A stretch of 64,000 nt of DNA from Neospora caninum Liverpool (GCF_000208865.1 NC_018397.1:434001-498000); one strand, 5' to 3'. Positions 1 through 13,350 are shown, numbered from the stretch's first letter. Notes: a model not told the origin generated them from the letters alone. Made by a program: numbers and translations.

Positions 1-3000
1 ACGAGGCGGCGCCGCTGTCGCCGCGCCGCCTCGCGGGCTTGCCGCTGCAGCTGCGCTTCCCCCATCGAGGCCTGTCTCCCCTCCTGTCCCCCGTCGACGC
101 TCCCCCTCCACGACAGTCTCTTCCTTCTTTTCGGCATCGCCCTTCTCGCCACACGAGAGCGAGGATGAAGGAAGAAAAGACGGCGAACGAGCAGGAGCGG
201 TGCCTGTCTTGGCCTTTCCGACCAAGAGAGCGGCCGCGAGTTCGGCGCTTTGTCTTGGACAGCATCCAATCCACGGGGCGCATGCAATTTGCCGATCAAA
301 CAGGCGCTTTGCGCGCGTCCGGCGGTCCAGCGCCTCGAGCACCTCGGCCTCAGAGGCCTCATCTTCGCTGCGCCGCTCGTCGGCCGCGCTCCCGCCCCCA
401 CACCTTCGGCTTATCTTCGAAGGCAGCTGCGCCTTGAGCGAAGGCAGGAACAGCCGGCCGTACGTGAGGCCGACGGAGAAGGTTATCGAGTGACCCATCT
501 CGTAGGCGACCGGCGGCGCGCCGCTCTCTGGCGAAGAAGAAAACGGCGAAGAGGCCGAGGCAGGCAGCAACAGCGAGCGACGCAGCGAAGCAGCCGAAGA
601 GGAAGAAGAGGAGGAAGAAGACGAAGAAGAAGACTTGGGTGCCGAGGATGACAGAGAAGGACCGGAAGACGTCTCGCGAGTGGACGAAGAGGCGTTGCTG
701 GAAGCGAAGCGAAGCCGATCTGAAGGGAAAGTCGAAACACAGGCAAAGCGCGACGTGCGTGGACAGAACCCTCGCAAATCTCGAGCGCATCCCCCCCCCC
801 CCCCCCTGCCGTTTCGTGCTCGTCTTTTTCCTTTCCCCTCTTTCTCCCTTCTCTCTGTTTTCCCGTTTTCCTTTTTCCCGTGCACCCGCTACGTCGAGTT
901 CCCTCTGTCTCATCTGCTGCTCTCGCTGTCCTTCTCTTTCTCCCTCGCTGTCCCTCCTCTGCATACTTGGAGGTCTTCCGCGTTTTCTCGGCGGCTCGTT
1001 GGGATCGCGCTTCCGTTTTTTGGGCCGTCCCGGAAGTTTCACGAAATCTTTTTCTTTCGCGCGTTTCTCCTCCGTCCGCTTCTTCGCGTCCAGCTGTCGC
1101 GCGCTCCGGAGGCTCTCCGCGAGCGTCGCCCGGCAGTCGCCCTCGCCCCGTCGGCTGTGGGAAGGCAGCACGCGGACGCGCTTCTGTGCAGGATCCAAGG
1201 TGCGAATGGCCACGTTGTCGGCGAGACGCGCGAGATAGAGATTCGCCGTTAAAACGTGGCACGCGGCGCATGCGTCGCCCGCGGCGAGAGCGACTTGTAA
1301 AACCACTTCGGGCGGGAGAAGCGCAGGGAGCGGACCAAAGACGCGCGTGGGGTTGTGGAGGAGGTCGAGAGGAACTGGCTGCAGGAGATGGAGGAGCGCG
1401 TCTCTTTTCAGAATCAACTGATTCAGCATGTGGACCCACTGGCCGCTGAACCCCGGCAGCAAGCCGACGACGTCGTCGCCGGACGCCGCCCCCTGCGCCT
1501 CCTTGCCTTGGTGAATCAAGTTGAGGAACAGCGGGTGGCTCGGGGGGAGGTCGGCGAGGAGCGAGAGAGAGTCGTCGTCCAGGAGCGAAGAAGACGCGAG
1601 CGACTTGGTGAGAGAGGATAGCACCGGAATCGCCTGGAACGACTGACTGGTCCCGCGGCTGCCAAGCCCGACGCCCGCCCGCGCCGCAGCGATGTGGGGA
1701 GGAATGTTCGCGTAGACCACGCGGCGAGGGCCCGGAGACTCGCAGAGAGAAGGGAGAAGCGAAGAGGACGGCGATGCACCCGCCGCACTCTCGTCTCGAG
1801 ACACCGCAAACAACCCCGTCGAGAGGTCGTCCCGCGACGGCGTGGCCTTGTGCGGGGCCGAGCTGCGAGACGTGCATGCAGAGAACGGAGACGCCGAGCC
1901 CGCACCGGAGAGAGGCTGCGGCGAAGCCGGATGCAACAGACGCCCGAGACTCCAGCTGCTGCTCGTCTCGGAGACCGACTCGTCGTCGCATGCAGCCGAC
2001 ACGTCTACTTTCCCCTTCTTCCGCTGGGCGACCAAGCGGTCGTGCTCCTTCTGGTACGCCGTCCAGTCCCAGCCTGAAAAGCGCGACAGCGAGAAAAAAC
2101 CAAGATCAAGAGAGAGAAGAAAACGAAGAAAGACAGAGAGAGGAAGGGCAAAAGGGGAACTGGGAGAGAGCGACCTGACGAGGAAGACAGAAAATGGTGA
2201 CGTGTGATGAACCCGACAGCGGTGACGAGACACAGGCACAAGGACTTAGAGACAGGAAGACATGCAGGAGAGACAGAGAGAGTCTGACTGGGAGACGGGG
2301 AGAAATGGGGAAGCACGGGGAGTAGTCGGCAGAGGAAAGAGAGAGGCAGAAGGAGGTAACAACAGAGCAGAGACAAACATGTGCCTTTTCCTTCCTCGTT
2401 GCTTTCCGTCGGCGTCCTCGTTTCTCTTCCTATTCGTTTTTTTTCAAAGAGACAAATGTACGAGTTCTTCTTTTTGGGTGAGACAAGAACGCCTTACCGG
2501 GAGGCATCGACGTGTAGGTTTGCAGGACATGGCCGACGTCGACCTACATACATATGGAACCACGTGAAAAACCAAACGTTCACAACCTAAGTGCCCAGAT
2601 TAAACACACCACATTTAAACTGTGTTTATCCACCCGGAGACGAACACAGCGAGTGCACATACCTCCACGCAGGAACCCATATCCACCCCTCCAACAAAAC
2701 ACTGTGCGACGCTTCGACGTGCTGTACCACTCCCCCGCGACCAGCGGATACACGAAAACCCGACACTCTTTGAAGCTCCTGGTCTCTCTGCTCCTCTCGT
2801 CAGCCATATGCATAGAGCAACGATTTAATGCCCACAACTGCATATGTAAATATATGCATGTATGTATATATGCATATTTACCTGCTGGAGATGGGCGACA
2901 ATCTCGAGGGTCGGCTTGAGGTGTTCGCGGGCAAGAATGTCGAGCAACTGCTTCTCGAGCGATTCGACAGATCCGAACTGCAAACCTACGAAAACCGAGA

Positions 3001-6000
3001 ACGCAAAAGCCAAAGGAAAACCCGTTGATAAGCCGGATCTCCCCAATTACGGGTAAAAGACACACACACGGACACCAACACATTCATACATACGGCAACA
3101 CACACGCAAACTAGTAAATATATATAGATAGATATACATACATACACACACACATATGTAGTCAGATCACTATAGATGCGTGTGTATCTATGCAAACAGA
3201 TACATATATATGTATGTATATATGTAGATAGAGAGAGATGCATATTTGCGTCTACATGAGCGTCGTTGCGTGTATTTTTTCCGAGGGCGAGAGAAGGATG
3301 GTAGGGCATATAGGGTCGAGAAGGGAGCGTGAGGCGGCAGAGCACTGGCGGTTTCTTACCGCTGTATTTTTCTCGGATTTGAAGGAATTTCTTCGCGCGG
3401 GTCAAGGAGTTGAGCACCCCGAGCGCGCTGCCGCTCGCCCGCTCGAGGCGGACTTGCAACTCGCCGGCTGGGAACGGCTGCAAGCACCCACGGGCAACAC
3501 GCGCACTGAAAGAAATGAGGGGAAGCAGAAAAGATCTGGAGACCCTCGCGGAGGCGCGAGACGCAGAAGAAAACGGCGACTCGTAGCCAGAACACAGTAG
3601 TTGCAAGTTTCGACAACGCACTCGGCGACGGCCAGGCCTGTTCCGGAGAGACAACCAGTGGAGAGACGAGACGCTGAGGCCCTCAGCGACGCGCAGCGCC
3701 TCGAGAGAAGACCACGCCAGCGGACTGAAGACCGCCGAAAAAGAAGAGACACGTCGCCTGTTCGCCACAGAAACCCCCGCAGGCTCGAGGATCGGACTGC
3801 ATCGGCGTGCGACTGGAGACAGCGCCGCAGACTGAGTTGTGTTTAGAGGCGATTCCGAGCGGGCTCATGTTCGAGTCTCACCAGCGGCTTGGTCACCTTC
3901 CAGTTGCAGACCGAGAACTTTAGGTCCTCGAGGTTCTGGACAATCACAAAGTCGCCAATGTGGGGAGGCTCTGAAGGCGCTCCGGTCTCGTCCGTGTTGC
4001 TGCGACAAACGAGGTGCTGACCGGAGCCGGTTCCATGCGGGCGGCGCACGCAAGTCATAAACAACTGCTGCTTCACGGCCTCCGTCAGGCGCCCTGAAAA
4101 GGAAAGAGAGAACGCCCGCGCGGAAGCCCACGAGGCGGCTTTATGAACGCATGTGTGCGCGTTTGGAGAGACCAGCCTACAGATGCTTACACAGATCTAT
4201 GCACGTGAGCACGTGCAAATATACGGGCACTCACTCCTCCATATATCCGTGGGGACACAACGACAACTGTCGATTCGTCACCGAATCTCGCAGAGACGCC
4301 TCTATGCAAAGAAACCTGTGAAATGGTGGGATGCGATTCGGAGATGCAACACGGTTTTCCCCTACAGTTGACCGGAAAACACAGACATACCCACGTGCAC
4401 CGAGCGAGACAGAGAACAAGAGAGAGACAAACAGGGAGAACGAGACGGCACGACAGAGAAGGAGACGGCGGGAGAGAGAGAGGACGAGAGAGAGGGGGAG
4501 GGAACGCGAGAAAGGGAGAGGACCCAAGCGAAAGAGACAGGGAGACAGGACACAGCGCGTGAAGAGGGGACAGAAGGGGGGACGGAACTGGCGACGAGCG
4601 GCGCCCCTCGCGCGCGGCTGACTTCCGTCTGTGGAACCGCGAAAAACGCAGACGGCTCACCACATCGAATCTCCTCGTCGAAGTCCATCACGACTCGACC
4701 CGGCTGGTACTTTGCTTGCATGCGAAAGCGCCACCAACAGAGCTGGTTGTGGCGAGGCTCGAAGGCGCCGACTGGGCCCGTGTACCACTGGGGGTAGCGA
4801 ACTGAGCAAAGAAATCGGAAACACATGAGAGCTGCGCATGCACATACACACGTGCAGACCTGCACGTTGCGTCTCAGGCATATCTATATATATATATATA
4901 TATATATATTGATATGCAACGAACTTACATACGCAGACACACACATATATATATATATATATATACATACATATGTACATATACACATACACACATATAT
5001 ACATATGTATATATATATATATATATATGAGTACGCGTATGCATATGTGTGTGGAGTTGGGCTAGGAGGGATGGTTGAAGAGAGACTCGACACAGTTCGC
5101 GAGGGAGCGGGAGGCTCCTGGGGTCTGGCGCCTCCTTACCTTTGTCGGCCTCGTTGAATGCGACTAGCTTGGCGATGACAGCCTTGAAAGCGGTCACCTC
5201 TCCCGCGCCTTCTTCTGCGACAGGTTTCCCTTCTTTTTTCGCTCCCCCGGGTTCGCCTTCTTCGCTTTTCGGGGTGCCGTGGCGTGCAGCCGCGTGCCGG
5301 GTTCCCGTTCGCCTCAGAACCCCGTCGGCTGCATTCTCTTTTTCAGTTGTTCCCTTGTCTTCGCTCGCCTTCTCTTCGGGTTTCTCACCCTCGTCTTGGC
5401 TCTGCGTCTCGCAGTCCCCACTGTTTGCATGTGCATCACCCTCGCCTCTCTCTCCTCTCTCCGTCGAGCTCTCGGCGCTCGCCGCACCCTTCGCTTCCGC
5501 GGCCGCTTCTTTCTCTTCACTTTCTTCTTTCTTCGCTTCTTTCGCTCGCGCCTCCTGCGTCTCCGGCGCAGCTGGGGGGTCTGCGTCCTCCCCGTCTCGG
5601 GAACTGCGGCGCGCAGCCGATGGCGCTTTTGCGAGAGCCGAATCGGGTTTCTCTCCCTTTTTCTCCTTCTCGGGCCGCCACGACTCCCGACTAGCCTCGT
5701 GCTGAAGCTTCCGAAGAGAAACGCGCAGACCGTGCGAAGGAGAGAGGAAAGGCCCCGCGGTCTTCGCCTTCTTCCCGCCGTCTTCCTCCCCAAGCCATGA
5801 GACAGAAGTTTCCGCGAGACTGCGCGACTGTCTCTTCACAAACGGAGGCTTCCGATTCGACCGTGTCTCCATCGCAGCCTGTGGCGAAGGCGGCTCTTCG
5901 CGTCTGCCGGCTGCCTCCTCTTTCTCTCCCGCTGCCTCGCTTCTCGCGGCCTCTTCTCTCTCCGTCGTCTCCTTCCGCTCGTCGCGCTCCTTCTCTCTGT

Positions 6001-9000
6001 TCTCTCCACTCTCTTCCTGCTCCTCCCCCTCGGCCACGCGCGACCCTCTCCGGTGTCTGGACAGCGAAGAAGAAAGCAGCGAAGCCCCCCGCGTCCGCCA
6101 ACGGCCGCCCATCCCCAGAGGACCCGACCTCGTCCAGTCTTCCTCCCTTCCTCTAACGTGTCTCCTTCTTCTCCCCTCCAACTCCTTCTCGTCTTTCTCC
6201 CCTTTCTCGTCTCTCTCTGTTTCCTCAGGTTCTCGCGTTCTCTCGGGCCTCTCTTCTCCCTCTCGCTTTTCGGACTCCTCGCCTGACGGTTTTCCGTCCT
6301 CTCTCGCCCCATCTCCGCGTCGGGCCCTCGTCACAGCTCGCGTCTCTCGCGCCTCCCCGCGGGCTTTTTCTTCGTCTCTGTGCAGCGACGGCGCGGAGAG
6401 TCTCCGGGGCCGCGCGGCCTCGTCTTTCTCGGGCGATGTGTCTCGACTGATGCTCGTGCTGCTGAAGCCCAGGAGAGCGGCAGATCCCTGGCCACTCTCC
6501 GGCGACGAGGCGCCTTCGTGCCGGAAGAAGCTAATATCTCGCTCTTCGCCCTCTTCTCGATCTTCGCTGGCATCCACGCTGCCTCGGCGCTTCCGCTCGC
6601 GCGCTGCGGCCGCGGCGCCTGCAGCGACCGCCGCCATCGCCTCGGCAGCCCGGCGGCTTCGCTCCACGGACTGGCTGCCCCGCGTCGGCAGAAACTCTCT
6701 TCGCTTCTTTCCCAGCCCGCCTTCCTCGTCCTTCTCGGTCTCCGCGTCGGTCTTCTCTCCCTCGATTTCGCCCCGCCCAAACAGCCTCGACCGCAGCCGC
6801 GCCGACCCGCTCCGGGCCCCCGAGCCGACCCCAAGCCCGCTTTTCTTCGCGCTCTTCTCCCTTCCTTCTTCCTCGCGCCTTCCCTTCTCTTCGCGCCGAG
6901 ACGCGACAGACTTCGCCGACACCCCGTTGCCCGGTTCCCGCTGGAGCTCCTCGCCGCTCTCCAGCGCGGCCGAGGCTCCACAAGGCCCGCGACGGGAGAC
7001 AGGCTGCTCCGCGCCCACGTCGCCAGACGCGTCCAAAGAGCCGGTCTTCTCCGCCCGCCAGCGGGTCCGCGAAGCGAGCGAGGCCGACGATCCTGCAGGC
7101 TTGGGACGCGTCTCCACGTCCCGGTCCTTCTCGGCCTTCAGAGAGCTCCCGTCGCCCAGTCTGGAGACAGCTGGAGACCCCGAAGCGACGCCTCGCGCGG
7201 CCATACCGCCACGGCTGTGCGTACTCGGCCTGCTCCAGTACGGCGAGTTGGCGATGCTCCCGAGGCCCAACAGGCTCGACCGGCGAGTCTCCGCGGTCCC
7301 GGAGGCTCCAGAGCCTGACCCGCCGCGCCCGCCACGCTTCCCCGCGTCTCCAGTCCCCGCTGACACATCGCTCGCGGAAGACGCAGGCGACGGAACCTCC
7401 GAACTGAGCGCCGCTTTCTCGTTCGCTGTCGCCGAAGGCGCCGAGAACGCCGGTCCACCGACCCCGGGAACGTCCTTCAGAGGGCCCTGGGCCTCCTTGC
7501 GTGGACGCGGTTGGTCCTCCAGAGCCTCAGTGCAGTCGCCCGCCGACAGAGCCACGGCGAGAGCCGCCTGCCGCTGCTGTTGCCGAACGGATCGTCGCGC
7601 AGGCGCGGCCTCGCGCTGAGCAGACGAAGACAGGGACGCGGAAACCGTTGACGGGGCTGGGTCGGCGACCGGGAAGCCAGGGCCGGAGTTGCGCCGGGAC
7701 GGAGAGACCGCACCCTGGGTTGGGGACACCTGCGCCTTCGCGTTGGCGCCAGACGAGTCTGAGCGATCCTCGGAGGCCGACAGCGCGCAGCGCTTCTCTG
7801 CCTCGGCGGCGTCACTCGATCCCACCGGCGCTTGTGGCGGTGCGGCCTCCTGCGCACCCTCTCCGGTCCGACCCTCGTCGCTGGATTCCTGCGGTGTATG
7901 TACACCCGAATCTTCTTTTTCGGGCGCCGCGGCCTTGCTCGCGCTGGCTCTCTCCGCCGCGGTCCTCGCGAAGGCCCCGCGCTTTGGCCGGCCCACGCCA
8001 GGCCTTGCCTGCTTCGCCAGAGAAGCGCCGCCCGCCTCGGTGAGCACGTGGTCACTCGAAGGCAGCGGCGCGTCTTCGGAGACCGATGAGGCCAACCCGC
8101 GACGACTTTTGGCCAGTCCCCTCCCGGAGTCTGTCCCTTTCTGTCGTCTCGAAAACAGCCCAGAATCGGCTGCCGTGGACGGCTGCCCCAGTCCTTTCAC
8201 ATCCTCGCTCTTCTCTTCTTTCTTCTCTTCCTTTTCGTCTGCCTTCTCTTTCCTCTCCTCTGGGTTCGCTTCCTTTTCTTCTCGCGTGCAGTCGACTCCA
8301 TCGTCCTTCCGCCGCCGATACCCCTCTTCGAAAAGGTGCATCGCCTTAGCGGCGATGCGCGAGGAGCTCCGAGTCGCCACCGTCCCCAGGGCGCCCGCGC
8401 CTTGCCCCGACCCCGCAGAGCTCGCGCCCGTCGATGGGAGAGAAGGGCCATCTCCCGCGGCCAAACAAGGCGCGGCCGGAACCGCGGAAGATGCCGCCTC
8501 GAACGACGCCGACAGACTGTCTTCAGAGTCCTCGGGCAGTCCGCCCGCGGGTCGCGACTCCGACGGTGTCTTCGAGCGCGTTCCGAGCACGCCAGTGCCG
8601 CCGTCGTGGTGTTCTTTCTCTCTTTTCCGGCGGTCGCTCTCGACGCCCGCTCCCTGCGACGCCTCGCGCTTCTCTCCCGACCTCGCTTTGCCGCGAGTCT
8701 GTCCGCTGCTCTCGTCGCCCTCCGAGGCGCCTCCCCACGCACGCTCCCGCGCGTCCTCGTCTCCATGGGCGACCGCAGATTTGTCGGTTAGCGAAGATTC
8801 GCGCTCGGCCCCTTCAACGCCGACGGCGTCACTGGCCGAACTGCCGCTTCGATCGCCGCTTGCCTCTGCCGGTTCACCCGCGACGGAACCTTCGCCGGCT
8901 CCCTCGACCAGCATCTCGCTCGCCCCTGCAGAACTGGAAGCCACGGGGGCGCGTTCCGCCGCGGCTCCTTCCGTTCGCCGCGCGCCGTGCTGCGCGCCGT

Positions 9001-11032
9001 CGTCGTCTCCGCGCGCTGTCTTGGGCCCGAGCGAACCTCTCCCGCCGTCGCTCCTCAGTCCTCGACGCTCACCTTTCTCGTCTTTCGCGCGCTCGCTCTG
9101 TTCGTCGGGGCCTCCTTCGCGGAGACTCCGACCCGCCTGCGTCGCGCTCTCTTCTCGCGGTGCCTCGCTCGCATCCGGGCCGCCTCTGTCCTTTCCTTGC
9201 TCCTCGCCCTCGAGTGTCTCCGTCTCGCGGCTTCCGCCTTCCCGGTCGCTTGCCCCCCGCTCGCTCTCTCCTCGCGCGTCTGCCTCGGCCTCTCCGCCCG
9301 TGCGCAGCTCCTGCGCCTCGCTCACTCGCCGCCTCTTCTCCTCGCGACCCTCGGATGCTTCTTCGGCCGAGTCCGCCAGCGCCCTCGCGTCCTCTCTGTC
9401 GGGCGCGTCGCCGTCTTCCTCGCGGTCCGGGGCTGAAAGATCCGGAGATGCCGCGTGGTTCTCCATTTTCTTCTCTCCGTCGGCCTCAGCCTCCTCGATT
9501 TCCTGCTCTCCCCGCCGCTCTTCACTCTCTTCGTTCTCTTCTCGCCTCTTGAGAAAAGGGAAAACCTTCTTCTTTCGGCCGTCCTTCTTCTTCCCTTTCT
9601 TCTTGCCTTCCTCCTGCTTGTCTTCCAAAGAGCTGTCGCGCTTCCTGCTCTCCTTCGTTCTCTCTGTCTCCTCGCCGTCCTGGCCCGCGTCGTGTTCGAA
9701 GGACCGAAGCTCCTCCCGCGCGTCCTCTCGAGTCGCGTCCGCCGGCGGCCCCTGCGTCGTTTCCCCGTCTGGGGATTCCTCGAGGACCATCTCGGTGTCT
9801 CCCTCGCCCTCTGCGGGCCTCGTCTCGCCGGCATGAGCCTCTGCCGCACCGCCGCCGTCCTCGCCCTGCTCGTCCCGGCGTCTCCGCTTCTCTTCTCTGC
9901 AGCGCTCCGGCTCCTGTTCCGCCTCTTCTCCCGCCCTCGAGGGGCCGCCTGCGGCTGGCGTAGGTGAGGGGAGGTGTTCGGACTCACTTTCGTCTTCTTC
10001 GTCCCACCGTGGTTCTTCGACGCGTTGCCGAGATCGGCCCAACATCCCTCGGACGCGACCTGTCCACCTGCCGCTCCCCTCCGCCATCTTGTCCATTTCT
10101 GGCCGTGTCCCTTCTCTCTCTCCTTTCAACACGGGCGCGAGAGGCCCGCGCTCACCCACGCTCCCTCTTCGCCGCGACCCGTTTCGGCTGCTCTCCTCTT
10201 CTCCGAAATGACCAACCTCCTTCCTCTCCTCCGTCCTCGGCTCTTTTCCTCTCCACGCGCCTCGAGAGAGACCGTCGGTGTCTCTCCCCTCCTCACTCAG
10301 TCGCTTCCTGCCCTTCGGCCCCTTCTCCGCGGGCATCGGCGCGTCGCCTCCGGGCGCCTGGGGCTCCACGACCGCGGTCGCAGCGGGCCCGACAGTCGAG
10401 GAGACACTTTCGGCACGTGAATGCCACGAGCTTGGACCGGAGGAAGCCGAGGGGGACGCGGGAAGAAGAGGGGAGAGAGAGTCCCCAAAGCTCGCGCGCC
10501 TGCTGCGACTGTGACTGCTCACCCCTGTCGGAAGAAACGCGTCGGCGGCGACTGAAGAGGGAGATCCTACGGGCCCAGAAGAGGGAGAACTCACAAAAGA
10601 CGACTGGTTCTGCCTGCGGGCGGTCCCCTCATCTTCTTGACAAGAACGTGCCCCGGACGAACAAGGCAACTCAAGTCCAGGAGACGGATCTCCCTCTTTG
10701 ACTGGCTGCAACGCTTTCCTGCCTCGCCGCCGGCTCTGGGTCCCACCCGCCGTACCGGCCTTGTCACCGCGCTCCGGTGTACATACACCCGAACCGCTGC
10801 CGCTGCCGCCCCCGAGAGATACCGGAGAGGAAGACGCGGAAGCCTCGCGGAGAGGTGCCCGGAACGGTGAAGAAGCGTCTTCACCGGGACGAGGAGGGGG
10901 GCTCTCTGCGGCCGCGTTCGAGGATGAAGACGAAAAAGGAGAAGACGACGACGCGAGGTCAGAGGCAGAGACAAGAGAAGACTTTCTTCCACCGTCCTTC
11001 GGAGTCCCAGCGGAGATCGAGGAACGCCTCAT
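1..11032 (-). CDS. Very large AT-hook, low-complexity protein (3' end outside window)
   Basis: I do not recognise this protein. Exons read on the minus strand: 11032-5140, 4801-4661, 4093-3882, 3477-3360, 2985-2882, 2543-2498, 2073-967 and 719-1. All junctions are GT-AG and every phase matches, giving at least 2780 residues in the window. The first exon encodes about 1960 residues of Ser/Glu/Arg/Lys low-complexity sequence. Compact, probably folded sequence follows in exons 2-6 (for example [20 protein letters not shown] and [20 protein letters not shown]). Exon 7 has a helical stretch and then two AT-hook-like cores, GRPKKRKR and RKRGRPP, which suggest binding in the minor groove of AT-rich DNA in the nucleus. 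The start is the first ATG of the long exon; the frame is open a little further upstream, but only from a GTG. Exon 8 is still open at position 1, so the gene continues leftward. A chromatin role is inference from the AT-hooks only. Confidence 0.75.
791..806. repeat. Poly-C tract (16 C)
   Basis: A run of 16 C on the plus strand lies in the last visible intron (966-720) of the AT-hook gene. Such a homopolymer is prone to length error in sequencing. Confidence 0.9.
3118..3245. repeat. Compound microsatellite (TATA/GATA/CATA/CA)
   Basis: This is a mixed run of TATA, TAGA, TACA and CA units in the intron between the 3477-3360 and 2985-2882 exons of the AT-hook gene. It explains the Tyr/Ile-rich open frames seen here, which are not genes. 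Confidence 0.85.
4880..5030. repeat. (TA)n microsatellites in first intron
   Basis: Three TA tracts, at about 4885-4909, 4945-4965 and 5007-5028, are separated by CATACATATG-type units. They fill much of intron 1 (5139-4802) of the AT-hook gene. Confidence 0.9.
7893..7906. repeat. Dispersed near-palindrome, copy inside AT-hook gene exon 1
   Basis: The plus strand reads GGTGTATGTACACC, an inverted repeat GGTGTA/TACACC around a central TG. On the coding strand it is in frame and encodes Gly-Val-His-Thr-Pro at about residue 1043. Confidence 0.85.
10776..10789. repeat. Dispersed near-palindrome, second copy inside AT-hook gene exon 1
   Basis: The plus strand reads GGTGTACATACACC. It lies in the same coding frame as the 7893 copy but with the opposite central dinucleotide, and encodes Gly-Val-Cys-Thr-Pro at about residue 82. 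Confidence 0.85.
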
Positions 11033-13350
11033 CGGACAAGGCAGCAACGCAGCAGAAAATGCCGAAAAAGTGTTTGCTTTTTTTTCTGGCACGTCCCGTC
11101 CTCGCCGTCTGCCTCCTTTTCTGCGTCGCCCTCAGAAGACCACGGAGGCGGCCGAGTCCGACGCGACGAAGAAGAGAGACGGAGACCGGGAAAACGGAAA
11201 ACGAGACCAATGCGGCAGAGAGATGAAGAGGCCAGGGAGAACGTGCTGGAGGGAGCCGGTCTCCAGCTGAGAGAGAAGAAAACGAGAGGAACGCGCACCT
11301 TCGCCAAGCGATCAAGAGATTCTCTGGAGACAAAAAGACTCACCGCGGCAAGCGGCAGAGACAGAAATGGCGACAAAAATACGAACGAGAGAATTACGAA
11401 ACAAGAGAAACACGATAGAGAAATACGAAAGAGAAATCCGAGAGACAGGGTTGACAGAGACTGCCGAGCGAGGTGTCTCCAAGAAGTTCCAAAGAAAAGC
11501 GCGAGTCGGCAAAGCCTCCCAGTCGTCCGCAACCCACCTCGACACGGCTGAAGCTCTCTCAATTGCGTGCAGGCTGTACGCGGCTTGTTCGCGACCGCGT
11601 GGACAAAGAACGACTGGAGACTTAGGAGACAGGCGAAGTCGAAAGAGAGAGACACTCCGCCGACCGACGAGGTTGAGAGGCCAACCACGCAGACTGTTTT
11701 CCGGAGAAGACGAACCAGGAGCCGCGACGAAGGAGTGACCCGAGGTTCAAGTTTTTCGCCACAAAACTCCCGAACCCCGAAGCACGCACAGAGAGAGGAA
11801 GAAGGAATCTTTTTCTCGGCAGGCGTTCTCTCGCCTTCCCTCCCGCCTGGGGGCTGCGCGGGCTCTCGGGGCGCCGGAGAGAGATGGAAAACGACAAGAG
11901 GAATCGTCCGGCTTAGCTGAGGAGCCTTGAGCGAGGCTGGGCGAGAACAAAGGTAGGGGGAGACGGGGAGGAGCTGGGAGTCGTGGCGCGCGAGTGACGG
12001 AGGGAAGGAGAGACGGCCGAGAAATGTAGACCTAGTCGACGTACTTTCGCTCCGGCTTCTGAAGCTGCCCGCGGCATCCTCCCGCGTCTTCTCTCTCAGC
12101 TCGAGAAGGGCATGCAGGGCTCTCAGGAGCCGAGCGAAAGGGGAGAAAAGAGAGACAAACGAAGCGAGTCAGGGAGCAGTGTCTTCACGATGGCAAGAGT
12201 GACTGGCTCCATTGGTGGTGTACATACACTGTAGAAGGCCACGCGAAAAAAGTCCCTCTGTGGCTCTCTACTTTTCAGGTGCTTCAAGAAAAGAAAAAAA
12301 TCAACGTCTCGCGCCTGTGCGCCTCTCGGCTTCGCTGAAAACACGGGGGACTCGGAAACGCGCGAGGTATTCGTACACCTCGCCCGCGAAGGAAGCCGGC
12401 ACGAAGGTCACGCTTCGGGAGCGCGTTGTGTGCTGTGCATTCCTTTTCCTTGCGCGCACCCCCCAAGAAAGCGCCTGTGTCGAATTACACGCGCAGAACC
12501 AAGTCTCCAGCTCTGTCGCCACAGGGGTACAGGTTCCGACTCTCGCCAAGTTAGGAAAACACAAAGGCACACAGAAGCGGGGCCGGAACTCTGCACAAGA
12601 TCGATGTTTCCCTGGGAAGTCTCGCGCAAAGATCCTTCTGGGTGCCGGCGAGCTAGTCACGCAAAGTTGGCCCGTCGCATTAAAAGAAAACCCCCCTTGT
12701 TGCGCCGCGCTCGATTGCGACCGCCGCAGCAGTTTCCGCACTCGCCTCAGGCGGTCTCATCCCCTCCCCCGTGGTGCTCCACCTCTCCCCCCTTTTCGTC
12801 GCCCGGCCTTTTCCTCCAACAGCGCTCCCACAAAAACGCACACATGCGCCTGGACGCCTTCCTCTCTGCGAGAGATTCGCCTTATATTCGACCCAAGAAA
12901 AAGAACAGAACGTGAACAAGACACAGTTGGTATCCTCTAGGGTGACTGGGTGTGCAATGCCCCCGGCGTTCAACGTCCATTTTCATCTGGCACAAGAACA
13001 CAGCCAGATTTGAGTCAACGCCCCGCTCCGGCATTTTTGTCTCCGAACTTGATTATTCTCTTTCTCTCTCTCGTCTCCACTGTCCTTCCCCGTGCGGCTG
13101 AACCCGCCTTTGTGTCTGTGTGTGTCGCCCGTGTGCAGGCCGCTGTCCCCTTCCTCACCCCAGTCTCTTCTATCTCTTCCTGTTTCCTCTCTCGTCTCGC
13201 TCGCCTCTCTCCCGTCTTTCTTGTTTCCCTCACGCTCTGTTCTCTCTTTTCGCTGCACTCCGCCGTCGTGCCTTTCCCTCTGTCCTCGCGGGGGCTCTCG
13301 CTCCTCCCACTTCTCACGCTCCCTTCGCTCACGTCGTCTCTGTCGCCCAG
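11033..13350. other. Divergent intergenic region (AT-hook gene / SDR gene)
   Basis: This 2.3-kb spacer separates the minus-strand AT-hook gene from the plus-strand SDR gene and should hold both promoters. I see no supported coding exon. It contains one copy of the GGTGTACATACAC motif (12217). The stretch just before the SDR start is strongly pyrimidine-rich (13020-13350), consistent with a 5' leader. A small 5' exon of either gene cannot be excluded. Confidence 0.6.
12217..12230. promoter_or_regulatory. GGTGTACATACAC near-palindrome in divergent promoter region
   Basis: It matches the 14-mer seen elsewhere in the window except for T at the last base. It sits about 1.2 kb upstream of the AT-hook start and 1.1 kb upstream of the SDR start. 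A regulatory role is inference. Confidence 0.5.

Noticed and set aside
7689..9836. A 715-codon plus-strand open frame, Ser/Ala/Arg-rich
   Set aside because: It is antisense to the long first exon of the AT-hook gene, whose biased codons (GAG, GCG, TCG) leave the opposite strand free of stops. The minus frame is far longer and joins phase-matched exons.
11033..11092. Extension of the AT-hook protein upstream to a GTG
   Set aside because: Nuclear genes here are expected to start at ATG. The first ATG in the open exon is at 11032.
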